From Notospermus geniculatus (taxonomy: Eukaryota; Nemertea; Pilidiophora; Heteronemertea; Lineidae): a DNA stretch of 64,000 nt. The position numbers were made by a program, and so were the translations under genes. Where the stretch lies: assembly GCA_002633025.1 (NCBI GenBank), contig NMRB01000541.1:92162-156161 (forward strand), read 5' to 3'. Position 1 is the first letter of the stretch, and each line of letters opens with the position of its first letter. Below the pieces are notes generated by a model, which saw nothing but the letters and a program-made list of their open reading frames with translations, did no database searches and was not told where the DNA came from. Below are positions 10,676 to 21,240 of the stretch, in pieces.

Positions 10676-11766
10676 CTCCACAGAGAAGAGAAATTTCTTG
10701 GTTATCAATGGGTAGCATAAGGACATTCTCACCTGGCCTTGGCCTGATCAGTAGGTTTCTTCCAGACATCTGAGTATTGGTCTCCCAACTGTTGTGGCTG
10801 AGAGAGTTCCCTGTAGCTCTGAGAGCAAGAAGCTTCCAAGTTGTAAAACAGGTATAAAAAGTTATATCACCTGTTGTTACATGTGTGGCTTTCTTTTTCG
10901 AGTGCAGCCACACATCCCACGTGAGTGCTAATCAGAAGGGCACCCAACACATCTGCATCTGTCATGTGTGATTTGCTGTGGGTCCATTCCTTCACAGAAC
11001 CGAGTCACCTCTGTGGTGGTGGTGGGTGCATTCCTTGGGATACCCATCTTCTGTACATGGTAGCAAGAGCTTAGCATGAATCTAAGACTGGATCACTCTA
11101 TGCTGGTGGTGGGGTCCATTCCTTGGTAGACCCTTCCTTACATGGTAGCAAGAGCTTAGTCAGTAAGAGGCAATGGTCTTGATATCGTGGCCGTGGGCCA
11201 GGGAGGTTCAATTCTTAGATCAATTCGTTGTTATGACAAGAAGCGCAACTCTTTGACAAGCTGTATTTTCTCTGGCATTTCCAGTTACCTCTCGGGCACA
11301 TTACCTTGAACGACTGTCTTGGAGATGTCAGCTTCCTTCTGGACTTGGGATTCCGATGACATACCTGCAAACTTACTAATGGGCCGTAATCCTATACTTT
11401 GTGTTCTGCTTTGTCTTTTGCTATCAGATAGCATGAGCTGTTTTCTTCTCGCTGCAGCATCTGTACCTGTGCGGTATTAGCACATGTAACATTTGTTTAT
11501 TTCAGACAATAACAAAATCACCCTTTAGTTTTTGCCAATTACCTGTCTGTTAGTAGCTCCGTCATATTTCTTCTTTAACATGACATACACTCATTTGGTT
11601 CCAAATTATTTAAAAAACACACCATGCATGTAATAACCTGTGCATTTCTTACGCATTCCTGCTACCAACTTAACCAGAAACCGAATGGTTTGTAAACAAG
11701 TCCGTTTCAACCAAAATGACAGGAAAGCTGTGTACATCACTAGCCACCAAGTATTACGTTTCCAAG
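10676..11766. other. Non-coding stretch with an 88-bp tandem duplication
   Basis: CATTCCTTGG ... GTAGCAAGAGCTTAG occurs at about 11029 and again at 11117, so a ~88-bp unit is duplicated at 11010-11160. No coding exon is recognised. Confidence 0.5.
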
Positions 11767-12021
11767 TCAACTAGAAGTGGCATGTGCTCTTTGGTTTCTG
11801 TTCCAGTTGAGTGTAAGTGCTAATCCTATGCTAAGTGAGGAATAAGAAATGGACCGATGAGTTACATGCAGGATATTGGCTTCTTGCTCCTCCAGTTCTT
11901 CTTTTGATGTAAACGTAGCTGGAAGGGTTCTTTTCTGGCGGTTACCTTTGAAATCTTCATTTTTTCGTAACTTTACTTCCAACCAAAGCATCATGGCATA
12001 AAAGCCCACTCCTACCAGCAT
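11767..12021 (-). CDS. Hypothetical ORF with one membrane-like segment (uncertain)
   Basis: The frame of 84 codons starts at an ATG at 12021. It has a hydrophobic run (MLVGVGFYAMMLWLEV), then a charged basic stretch (KLRKNEDFKGNRQKR), then a Glu-rich part. This arrangement resembles a small single-pass membrane protein, which is why I list it. A donor-like FK|GTAACC lies inside, so the real exon could stop near 11947. An acceptor-like AAACAG lies just upstream. No family is recognised and chance is a real possibility. Confidence 0.22.
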   Translation of the reverse strand: MLVGVGFYAMMLWLEVKLRKNEDFKGNRQKRTLPATFTSKEELEEQEANILHVTHRSISYSSLSIGLALTLNWNRNQRAHATSS

Positions 12022-12027
12022 CCACAA

Positions 12028-12357
12028 AACTCTGTTTCAACCATACATGACAACAAACATCAAACATCTTACATATTACTTGGGGCACCAGGGACTTTGA
12101 AATTGTTTATGGAAAGCCTTCATAAAATAGCTTTCCCTGCCTCCCCATAGTAAAATGTACTCTCTCTACTTGTAGCTGAACCACCCCAGCAGGAATGCTG
12201 TTGATTGAAGTTACTGTTCGATCAATCACCAACTCCCAAGTGCTCCGTAGTGCGGAGCATAATATTCAATCCACCGTGGTCATACTGGTTCATAGTCGAG
12301 ATAGTCTCTTACCATTTGAGGCAAAAGTACGTGTAGCCTGCTCCCCGGCTACAATTT
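12028..12357. other. Non-coding stretch, no gene seen
   Basis: No motif beyond simple intergenic sequence was found between the membrane-like ORF and the foldback half-copy. Confidence 0.35.
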
Positions 12358-12475
12358 GTGGTTGATTGAGCACCAATCAGGAGAATTTTCTATTCTATTG
12401 GTCCATTGGAACTTTGCTGCCATCTTTTGGTGATAAGCGTGGCTGACTGCTCCTATTCTGCAAGAGGGATGGTCG
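12358..12475 (+). repeat. Half copy of the TAGCGGACC foldback element
   Basis: It shares GATTGAGCACCAATCA, CTATTGGTCC, TGCTGCCATCTTTTGG and GTGGCTGACTGCTCCTATT with the left half of 6983-7213. The outer end and the whole right arm are missing. Confidence 0.7.
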
Positions 12476-12814
12476 ATATTGAAAGAAAAAATACTAGAAA
12501 ACAGAGAAAAACAGTAAAAGATGGATGAATTTGAAGAATGACTCGATTTAGGAAGACAACTCACTGACGGATAACAATAGAAGCTGTCTATTTAGGTTGC
12601 TGTACCACCTAAAGAAAGGAGAGAGGCAGAAAAAAGGTGTAAGAATGCACAAGACTTTGGCTCGAATGTAAGCTTCCACTTTCTAAACAATGAAGAACAC
12701 CTGTAATAACGAAGTAGGCCTAGAGGTAAAAAAACTAGGCCCTGTAATGATGGAGTGTTTAACTAGAGGCAGACGAGCCCGATTTCTGTTGCACGCATCT
12801 GTAATTATCCAACG

Positions 12815-13130
12815 AGTGACTTGAATCATGCTTATTTTTATGTCAGACTAGAAGTTCTGAAGGAATTTTTTTGCCACAAAAGGGTTGGCAAACGGCAGCC
12901 TTTGATTACCACTGTTACAAGTTTATGGTACATACAGGGTCAAAGGTGGGACGTCCTCTGAGGAGTGGAAGACTTGAATCATGTTTATTTGTAGGGCATC
13001 TTATGTTAGACAAAAGTTCTGAAGGAATTTTCTTGCCACAAAAAGGGTTTGAAACGGCAACCTTTGATTACCAGTGTTATAGTTTATGGTACATACAGGG
13101 TCAAAGGTGGGACGTCATCTTAGGAGTGGA
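12815..13130 (+). repeat. Two tandem ~152-bp units
   Basis: GACTTGAATCATG starts at about 12820 and again at 12971. Each is followed by AAGTTCTGAAGGAATTTT, TTTGATTACCA and ACATACAGGGTCAAAGGTGG. Units are about 90% alike by eye. The open frame at 12871-13188 is a translation of this repeat. Confidence 0.85.
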
Positions 13131-13537
13131 AAATAAGAATGTTGCTTTCATGGGAGATTTCACTTTCAAAATTGTTTCAGAAATTTGACTCAAAATTGAG
13201 GCATGAGTCAGTGAAACCCTTCATGGCAGAGTTCAGGGGGTTATCCATTATAATCTTTTGAAATCAGTCAGCAATTTGAAAGGGAAGATGTGTCTTCTAC
13301 TGAAGCCCTTCATCTTCCTCGTCAAGGAACACAATGGTGAATCATTGTGATCAAAAAGGGTAGAAAATTACATAAAGGATTTTTTTCTTTGATATCAAGA
13401 ATGAATGAATCACTTTGTGAGTATTGTCATCAACATCAACAGATGTATTGATGGACAGATGTCATCTTCTATTAGTCAGAAAGATTTACGATCAGAATGT
13501 CATCCATACCTTCTTGCCAGGGATTACCTAGAAAATG
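13131..13537. other. Non-coding stretch, no gene seen
   Basis: No domain or splice-bounded coding signal was recognised. Confidence 0.35.
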
Positions 13538-13871
13538 TTAGATTTGTTTTGTGAGAGCTTCTGCTTCTGTTTTCTGTTGGCCTTTGGATTGGACTGGTAC
13601 AGCCTGTAGCACTGGCCATTCACTCAGACGGATCTGTGAAGGTTCCATGTGGAACCAGGCTGTTGTCTCGGGATAATGATGCAAAATGTTGTCAGCCAAA
13701 CAGATCTTGGCTTGGCGTATCAGGTGTGAATCCACTGAGAGTTTGGGTTTGTCTTTTTCTTTGAACGTCGTATCTTTGAGGCAATTAACAGGTGCATATA
13801 GTTCTTTGGATGGCACTCAAAGGTTAAAAGATCCTCCGTAAAAGATCCTCTGATCTAATTTCATAGCAAAC
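13538..13871 (-). CDS. Hypothetical coding-like frame with one in-frame TGA (uncertain)
   Basis: A good acceptor (GTTTTTTCAACAG|) precedes 13871. The frame then reads TPFAMKLDQRIFYGGSFNL, meets TGA at about 13817-13819, and continues open for 92 codons (VPSKELYAPVNC onward) to TAA at 13538. The composition after the TGA is protein-like: Leu/Ile spaced with charged residues, a HHYPETTAWFHMEP segment and a Gln/Glu-rich end. No family is recognised. It may be a decayed exon, a retroelement remnant or chance. The TGA makes selenocysteine a formal but unlikely option. Confidence 0.25.
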
Positions 13872-15040
13872 GGAGTGCCTGTTGAAAAAACACGGTGAAA
13901 TCATCACATCTGATGAAGGGACTGCTTTATCAGAACTTGTGAGGTAAGATGCTGAATGTCTGGCATGAGATATGGTTCACCAAGTGAATCCCTGAAAACC
14001 CTTGTTTATTGACACCCTGATGACCTCCTCAAACTGGCCGCAAACCAAGAGAACCAACCCTTCTTTGATAGAGTGACTCAAAAAAGGAAATTACACCAGC
14101 AGGATTTTTTTCTCGACTGGATAAGTCAGGATATGAACTTGGAGCCCTTCAAGTAATGACATGATGGACAGAGCTTTAAGTATTACTGTGTGAGTCACAG
14201 CTAGGATGGCCTGACACCCTTAGGACTGTGCGATTTTTTTGCCAGCTTGAGGGCGTGTTCTAAAGGAACGTCACTTCATATTGACCAACATCCCACCCCC
14301 AAACTTGCCCTTGTGTAGTCAGAAGAGATCAATCCCTTTCACCGTTGCTGCTGCAGAGAACTATTGCATTCTCATGGTCTGCGGTACAGCTACAAAGGAA
14401 ATGAGAGCATGATTGCTTAGAGCTCGATAACCCAAGGCAAGGTCTTTCTGATTAGAAGGAAGATGGGAGGTCACTTTTTCTAGCAGTCAATCTTGAGTCG
14501 AGGTTGAGGAGAACAAGTTACGAGGCAATGTAAAGAAGCGATCGTGAACGAGAGAGATACAAACCAATTGAGCCACATCGTCATCTTCTTCTCAACACAT
14601 GAAGCGCTGGAAAAAGATTTTGGCTAATTTTGATGAAAGAAAAGACAGAAATAACAAAGATTGTGAATCACTGGCGTTGATAGGTACGGCAGTTGTTTGT
14701 ATTAGTCAGAAACGTCTCGACGATTTGGGGTAGAAACGGCCAAATTAACCATGTACATTTCAAGTTCAGCTTCGACAGGAATGACGTCTCGTTTATCTGA
14801 GCTTGTGCGGTATCAAAGGATTGCATTCTTATCGTCAAGAATTCAGCTATGCGATCATATCTGTTGTGGTATAGTCAGAGCACATTCTTTGGCTGGACCA
14901 GATCGTCGGTGCGAGCCACGTTGATTCTACGAATGAGACGAGCAGGCTCTGTTGTTGCTACAAGGTAACATGCAGTCTCCTGTTAACTGGGTACAGACAG
15001 AATCATTGGCCTTATGGGTCCAAGTTGACTGGTTCCCGAG
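13872..15040. other. Non-coding stretch, no gene seen
   Basis: No recognisable exon or repeat family was found. Base composition and stop frequency look intergenic or intronic. Confidence 0.35.
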
Positions 15041-15740
15041 GAGGCTGCATGTGAGTGAGGTCCCTGGATGGTCATACCCTTGCTCTGGTATATCTGATTG
15101 GTTTCCGAATAAAGGATTCGTCTTCTCCTTTAGAAAGTGCAGTACCACCTTCTGCGCTTTTTAAAGTGCAGTACCCGGTACCTCCTTCTGTCAAGGGGAA
15201 CATGAGTTATATTGTATCACTACAGAAGAGTGTAGACGAAAAAAATTTGATCGTGCATTTCCCATCATCTGGGTCACTGAAGTGAAGCTGGCTACCATAG
15301 CTGTTGAAGAGACGGACTGAGGACAGAACGTGGTGCAGCAACCACAAGAGAGCTATGACCTCAGTCTGCAGCTGACCTTCATGAGAGGCAGATGCCCGTC
15401 AACCATAGCCACCCTGATGAAGCCTCAAGGTCCCTGTGTGGGCGCACCCTTGCTCTGGGATAGTCTGAGAATACCAGGCTGTTTTCAGAATAAAGGACTC
15501 GTCCACTGTTACAGAAAATCCAGTACCGCCTCCTGTCAGTGGAAACAAAAATTTGATTGTGCATGTCCCGTCATCTGGGCCACTGAAGCTGTTGATGTGA
15601 ACAGAGACCGACTGAGGACTGAAGCTAGTCACCAGCTGTTGACATGAACAGAAACCAACAGCAACCACAACAGAGCTCAGTCCGCAAGTGACCTTCATTG
15701 GAGACTGATGCCAGTCAATGCTAGCCACCCTGATGAAGTC
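15041..15740 (-). repeat. Tandem ~320-370-bp units with residual coding character
   Basis: The units share CACCCTTGCTCTGG(G/T)ATA (15076 and 15448), ACCAGGCTG/GGTTTCCGAATAAAGGA, AAATTTGAT(C/T)GTGCAT, and AGCCACCCTGATGAAG (15407 and 15723). On the minus strand one unit is open (SFSGPDDGTCTIKF ... DESFILK ... IPEQGCAHTGTL). The neighbour encodes the same blocks (FSDPDDGKCTIKFF, DESFIRKPIRY, IPEQGYDHPGT) but needs a frame change and crosses stops. This looks like tandem copies of an old exon that has decayed, or a minisatellite with chance reading frames. Confidence 0.6.
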
Positions 15741-16486
15741 TCATGAGGTAGAAATGGTGCTTCCAGAGCGATGAGGTTACCCTAATGATTGAGACCAGTG
15801 AGCAGTATGGAACCCCCCATATTTCATCCACAGGAAAAAAACTTGCCCCAGGTTCTTGAAAGCTGCATCCACGGCGTGATCATAATCTCGCCGTGACGAC
15901 CTATCATTGATTCGTTCGTTCATTAGCCATGTTGGAAGCAACAGGCAGTCATAAGGTCTCCCTCGGGCTCTCTGCCAGCACACGGTTTGATTACTTATAT
16001 GAAATGTGCAGAATTAGAGTGCCGTGGAGGGAATATGGGATGCATTCATGCATGCTACTCGTGATGGTCAGCTGATGTTGCATTACTCGAGTTGGTATAA
16101 TGCTGATCTTGATGGGGCTTCTCTTAAATGGAGACTGTCCATTATTCTTATAGGAAACTGGTTTGAAGTTACAGCGTTGGCAGTGCTGGTGGTCATGTTG
16201 CTTGTCTTCGTATGGTTTCTAAAAATGTGCAGCTTTCATGTAGCACTTTTCTGTTGGAACTACATGCGTTACTTTATTTCTCTAGTCTCTTGAGAAAGCT
16301 TCCAGGGGAACTCAACGTGCATAGTGCTCACTTGACCTTTCAGACCAGTTAAGAGTACAAAATGGCAGTTCCACCAACTGGAACCCAAGGCCTCTTGGAC
16401 GTGCAAACCATGCTCCTTCCACTTTGCCACTGCGGTGGCAAGGTTCCTGTTGAGATATGAGCTTCTTGTGTTCTCCTCAGGACAGG
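15741..16486. other. Non-coding stretch, no gene seen
   Basis: A frame at 16024-16293 (+) is hydrophobic in its middle but has no homology I recognise and no splice support. Confidence 0.35.
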
Positions 16487-16770
16487 AGATACTGTGTTTG
16501 TGTATTTCCATCGGGGCCAAAGCCATAGTATCATTGGTCCTGGTAAGTACGGAAGAGGCATCTCAAGTTACTCATGTTCCTCACTTGGATGGGGTCTTTT
16601 ACTTGCCCTTGCAAATGAACAAGGTACAAGGCACCACGGCTTACTGTCCCATGCGATGGACTGAAGAGCCAGGGATGATATTCCATATGGCCCGGGCTGG
16701 ATTTGAACCCAGGACCTGTTGCTTGCTTTGCGGACATGATAACCACTCGGCTATCTATGGGATAGTAATG
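16487..16770 (-). mobile_element. SINE-A, tRNA-Ala-like head, nearly full length
   Basis: Reading the minus strand, the head carries GATAGCCGAGTGGTTATCA (A-box) and GGTCCTGGGTTCAAATCC (B-box). The body carries the CATCGCATGGGACAGTAAGC, GGGCAAGTAAAAGACCCCAT and CAAGTGAGGAACATGAGTA blocks seen in every family member. Transcription would be by RNA polymerase III from these internal boxes. Confidence 0.85.
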
Positions 16771-17384
16771 TTCAATGGGTTGAACAAGATGAAGTGTAGG
16801 GAAGAAGGTAGGCAAAGAAATACACCATGACGAGGAGATTCAACAATGTGCAATGGATGGTGAAAAGACCCTCATTTGGGTTAAAATCCGAGAAATGACT
16901 CAGTCATATGGAAGTTCTCTGCAGAATGGCATCAGAAGTATGGTGGAATCAGCTTTGCCAATCAGAGGAGAAATTCCTTCGAAGACATACCAAGATATGT
17001 GAAAGATGACGCCAAGCGTTGAACCCAATCTTTCTCTGTGTAACCCAACTCCAGCCAGCGTAACTGCTCCTCATTTCTTGGCAATTACCGATGGTTTTGC
17101 TTTCGCAGCTCACCAGGAGTTGGTGGTGCTGTTTATGTTCTTAGAGTTTCAGGTGAATGACGCAGGAATGGAATTTACAAAGGCTATCGGAGAAAGAATG
17201 AAACAGACCAGTGTTTAGTCTGTTCATTGTCAGAATGCGTTGGGCAGTGAGAGTGTTGCAAAGTCAAAAACATGGGTGTTTTTCATCTCAGCATTGGGAG
17301 CTCAGTTCCCTGTAGGGCTAGTTTCTCAAGTGATGGACGAAAGAAAGTTGTGAAAATGGTGTGGTGGGGGCACCAGCTGTGGTA
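16771..17384. other. Non-coding stretch between two SINE-A copies
   Basis: No exon or other repeat was recognised. The short frame at 17006-17218 has no support. Confidence 0.35.
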
Positions 17385-17668
17385 CTTGGTAGTGTATTTG
17401 TATTCAATTTTTCCGTCAGGTCTGTAGCCATTAGCATTATTGGCCCTGGTAAGTATGGAAGAGGCCATCTCAAGCTACTCTTGTTCCTCACTTGGGTGGG
17501 GTCTTTTACTTGCCCTTGCAAAGGCATAAGTTACAAGGCACCACAGCCTGTCCCATGCAATGAACTGAAGACCCAGGGATGATTAATCCCATTATGGCTC
17601 AGAATTCGAACCCGGGACCCACCGCTATTAGCGGACGTGATAACCACTCGGCTATCAAGACCAGCAGT
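17385..17668 (-). mobile_element. SINE-A copy
   Basis: It has the same block order as the copy at 16487-16770 and the same orientation, 900 bp away. The B-box region GGGTCCCGGGTTCGAATTC is well kept. The anticodon-loop region is degraded to CGCTAATAGCGG. Confidence 0.85.
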
Positions 17669-19309
17669 GGTTAGGGGTATGATTTCCACAGGCTCAAAAT
17701 ACTGGCCTGGTAGCTTTCGTCTTGATTGACCTTATCTGTCTGCTAGTTCAGCTGACTCTCAGTCTGAGCATTCTGATTCTAGGAGCCCTCCATGGAGCTG
17801 CAGTATCATGGACCAACCACCCTCACTTCTCACCTCTGCCTCTTATGACGAAGATGCCAGTTAGTGCCTCATCTGTGCCCTCTACAGTTGTGGCTTCCAT
17901 TTCTAGCGAAACAGTCGTGAAGCTTCAGATTATTGATGTTTGCCTACCCTGCTTTTTCTTTCATTCATCTTCAACAAAAACCCAAGAGGAATGACTAAGA
18001 AAATAGAACATTACAAATGTCTGTGGAGGCCAGAAATACCAGTGAATCCTGAAATAGTCTTGTGTTTAGTCTCTTATTGTGGCACCTTCCATCTTGTTTT
18101 ATGTAGATGAAGCCAGAAAGTTTTTCAAATTGATATTTAAAAAAGCTTTGAGCACCTGTTGCTGGAAGTTTCATTATCTTTGTGCCTTAGATCTCATTTT
18201 TGTTGAACGTGCAGGTGTATTGTGACTGACTTTCTTGTTCGAAATCCCTTGTGCAAGCTTTGCATTACAAGTACAAGCTACATGGCTCGCGGTTGGACGA
18301 AATGACTTCTAGACATTCTGACTGGCATTCAGTGTGTACTTTCACACCAGACCCTCATCTTTTTCAGGGCACTCAAATATTCCACATGTGTTCTCTTGAA
18401 GTCTTCCACCATCATCCTTAGGGAAGGGAAACTATACTTGAGGTTACTCGCCTGGTTGGGAGTCTTTGCCTCCTTTTGGGATGGACACACTCAGGTTGAC
18501 CAGGAAGGGACCAACATCTCATTAGACGTGTTGGCCTTAAGGTCTTGCTCCACAGGAAAGTTTGTTTCACCAGTATGCTCTAGGGTAGTAAACTTTCTAG
18601 TGGAATCTCCATGGTTGTCCAACCAAAATCATGGTGGTCTTCAGTTCTCTTGAGAGTGGTCAGCAACAAACTTTCAGAAGTTTTCTCTCAAGTATAGAAG
18701 CCGCTTTGTCCTCCTCAAGACTAGTGCCATCTCTCGCCTTGCTCTTCACCATCCCAGTTGGTTACTTCACCAGTAAGGACACCAAACCTTCAATGACGGC
18801 TCCAAACTTTCAGAACTGTTTCACAGAAACTGTTTCCTCCTTATAAATCCTATAGAAAGCGAAGTGAGAAATGCTGACGGCGCTCTCAGCTTACCACAGT
18901 CAAGAGGATCTCAAGTCTTCACACCTGCCAAATGCACCACTTGCTACAGTATCGACGCACAAAGATCTCTTTACGTCAGGATCACTAACAAAGAAAATAC
19001 AACTGAGATGGCTTCGCAGGAATCTTCAGGCACCTGCAGCAAAAGGATCACATTCTGAGAGATAGTTGAAACTTTTCTGTCAGAACCAAATGTCGAAGGT
19101 TAAGAAACGTTTTTACACTTGACTTAATTCTTAAAAAACGGGAATCTTTAGAAATTTTACTTTGCAATTTTAAAGTCTGGTTCAGTGAGACCTTGAGATT
19201 TGTATGAACAAGGAGGCTTTGAACTGGTGCTCTTGATTTCTCTGAAAGTCGTCTTTGTCAGAACAGACAAGAAGACAGATGCTTTAGTGGTTCACCTACA
19301 TTCAACGTA
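17669..19309. other. Non-coding stretch, no gene seen
   Basis: Several short frames occur (17722-17994, 18396-18653, 18864-19065). None has a recognisable domain or paired splice sites. Confidence 0.35.
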
Positions 19310-19500
19310 AAGCCCCGTTCCCACAACAGCGGATTCTGCCATGGTTTTGTGGCAAGTGGTGAGGTTTTCATAGGGTTTTGGATAATTCTTCGATGTGTTG
19401 ACAGTACATGTACATGGCATTATTTATCCGAATGCCTGTGAAAACCGCACTGCTTGCCGGTGACCGCTGCGGATACGGTGTAGAGCAAACAGGGCTAAGA
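19310..19500. repeat. Possible diverged foldback element
   Basis: AAAGCCCCGTTCCCACAACA at the left and its imperfect mirror ending CAAACAGGGCTAAG at the right suggest degraded inverted ends. GGTTTTCATAGG and its mirror CCTGTGAAAACC support the fold. The match is weak. Confidence 0.35.
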
Positions 19501-19797
19501 AAGTAGATTGTACTCTCAGCAAAGGTAGGGAGTAGTTAGTGTTTTTCTCTTCTGATCAAGCAAGTCTGTGTGCAGACATCAAGGAGGATTTGGCTGGCTC
19601 AAGAAGTTCATTTCTGTATCGCACAACCGGATACTAAAGTAACTACCAAATAATAATGGGAGTGAGTGTTTTTGCTATTCGTGTCATTCACAGCAGGATA
19701 TAAAGAAGACAAGAAACCAATGTTCCTCCGTACCAATCCAACAGTCCAAAGCCTTTTACATGGCCTCGTGTGAGTTGGGCATGAAATAATAACAGAA
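19501..19797. other. Non-coding stretch, no gene seen
   Basis: No exon or repeat family was recognised here. Confidence 0.35.
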
Positions 19798-19880
19798 CCC
19801 ACGGTCCCTTCCATAAAGCATCAATCGCCAGCACTCAGGGGCAGCATGCCTTAACCACTACTAGGCCAAATCCCCATCCT
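19798..19880 (-). mobile_element. SINE-C copy (GGGGATTTGG head), partial
   Basis: Read on the minus strand it gives GATGGGGATTTGGCCTAGTA, GTGCTGGCGATTGATGC and CGTGGGTTC. The same blocks in the same order occur on the plus strand at 32183-32300. The A-box-like CTAGTGGTTA and B-box-like GGGTTCAAATCC mark it as tRNA-derived. Confidence 0.7.
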
Positions 19881-20406
19881 CTTGTGAGTTGTGTATGAAA
19901 TGAGATCCAAGTCTTGCTACAAGTCTTTGTTGAATGACTCACATAAAAGGTTCACGCGTTTGGACTTGGAAAATTTAATAAATTTGATAAATAGCTTCCA
20001 TTCATTCCTTCGGGCTTTTGAACATATGACTGTAAATAACATTACACCAGTTATAAATTTAAAAAATTGAAGCACAATGCCCTGCGATCAAAGATTATGT
20101 TAAGTAATTAAATTTATTTCCTCAATATATCCCTCTGTCTGCTTTCATTAGTGATGTTATAAATCAGAAGCGAGCTTTCTCCCACATTCCAAGAAAGGAC
20201 CGTGTTTCTGCGGATGGCACTATGATATGGATAAACCATTGCAACTGAACTGTTTTCCAAGCAATCAGCAATCGTTTGGGTTTGTTTTGACCAAATTAGT
20301 GACTCCAGGATCTAATTATAGGACCCATGATGTGACTGGTTGCATATTCTTTTCATACAGCTTTTGCACAGTGAAAGGATAGGGAACAAACTCACTTTAA
20401 GATGTG
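19881..20406. other. Non-coding stretch, no gene seen
   Basis: AT-rich sequence with no recognised exon or repeat. Confidence 0.35.
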
Positions 20407-20586
20407 CAAGTTCTTCAGAGATCCAACGTAGAGCACAAAAAACGACATACAAAATGATAGTACAAGTAAAGTCGTCTCCGAATTTCGCAAATTTCTACAA
20501 GAAAGTGCCTGAGGAAGACACCGGTTGGGGTTGAAAATTTGCAAAATTCGGAGACGACTTTACTTGTACTATCAAGTTCTTCAGAG
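20407..20586. mobile_element. 152-bp hairpin insertion flanked by 14-bp direct repeats
   Basis: CAAGTTCTTCAGAG occurs exactly at 20407-20420 and 20573-20586. Between them, 20456-20494 and 20536-20574 form 39-bp arms with one mismatch (stem starts GATAGTACAAGTAAAGTCGT) around a 41-base loop. The long direct repeat resembles a target duplication of LINE-driven retroposition, unlike the short ones expected of DNA-transposon MITEs. The loop contains CTGAGGA and, just at its end, GTTGAAA. Confidence 0.75.
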
Positions 20587-21240
20587 GGGGTTCTCCAATC
20601 GAGGTGGGGCAACTCCAGTTCTCTCTGGAGCTTCTGTTTTGCGTAGGATGAACTCCCCTTGCCTTTACCTCATAACTAAGATAAGACCTCATCGAACAAC
20701 TTTGTGTCATCATCTTTTGATTGCCGTCAAAGTCTTTCCCTTCGTCACACTTTCTGTGACATCCATTCGAAGCAGGACAACTCCAGTTCCCTCCTGGAGG
20801 TTTTCCTTTGCCTAGGACAAACTGCTTTTTGCCTGTACCTCATCGCAAAGATCCGACCTCATCGAGCAACTTTCTGTCATCATCGTTCGATTACCACCGA
20901 GATCATTTCATTTTCCACACTTTCTGTGACCTCCATCCGAGGTGGGACAACTCAAGTTCTTTCCTGGAGCCTTTACTTTGCCTAGGACAAACTGCTTTTG
21001 CCTCTACCTTATAGACCGCAAAGATCAGACCTCATCGAGCAACTTTGTTTCATCCTTAGATTGCCACGGAGGACCTTTGATTCGCCACACTTTCTGTGAA
21101 TCTGAGGTGGGACAACTCCAGTTCTCCCCTGAAGGTTTTCCTTTGCCGAGGACAAGCTCCCTTTGCCAGTACCTCATCCCAAAGATCCAACCTCATCGAG
21201 CAACTTTGTGTTTTCTTGTCTCATCCCAATCAGGCAATTA
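20587..21240 (+). repeat. Satellite-like array, ~161-173-bp unit, about four copies
   Basis: ACCTCATCGA(G/A)CAACTTT recurs at 20686, 20856, 21029 and 21190, giving periods of 170, 173 and 161. Each unit also holds CACACTTTCTGTGA, GGACAACTC(C/A)AGTTC and CTTTGCCTAGGACAA. The overlapping open frames in this stretch are products of the repeat. Confidence 0.9.

Noticed and set aside
15723-15755. Hammerhead-like CTGATGA ... GAAA
   Set aside because: The bases between the two motifs cannot form a normal stem II, and the tandem sister unit at 15407 lacks the GAAA part.
16024-16293. Plus-strand frame with a long hydrophobic stretch
   Set aside because: It could be a membrane protein by composition, but there are no splice sites, homology or repeats to support it.
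20495-20540. Hammerhead ribozyme in the hairpin loop (CTGAGGA ... GTTGAAA)
   Set aside because: The surrounding strands pair with each other directly instead of forming the three stems and cleavage site a hammerhead needs.
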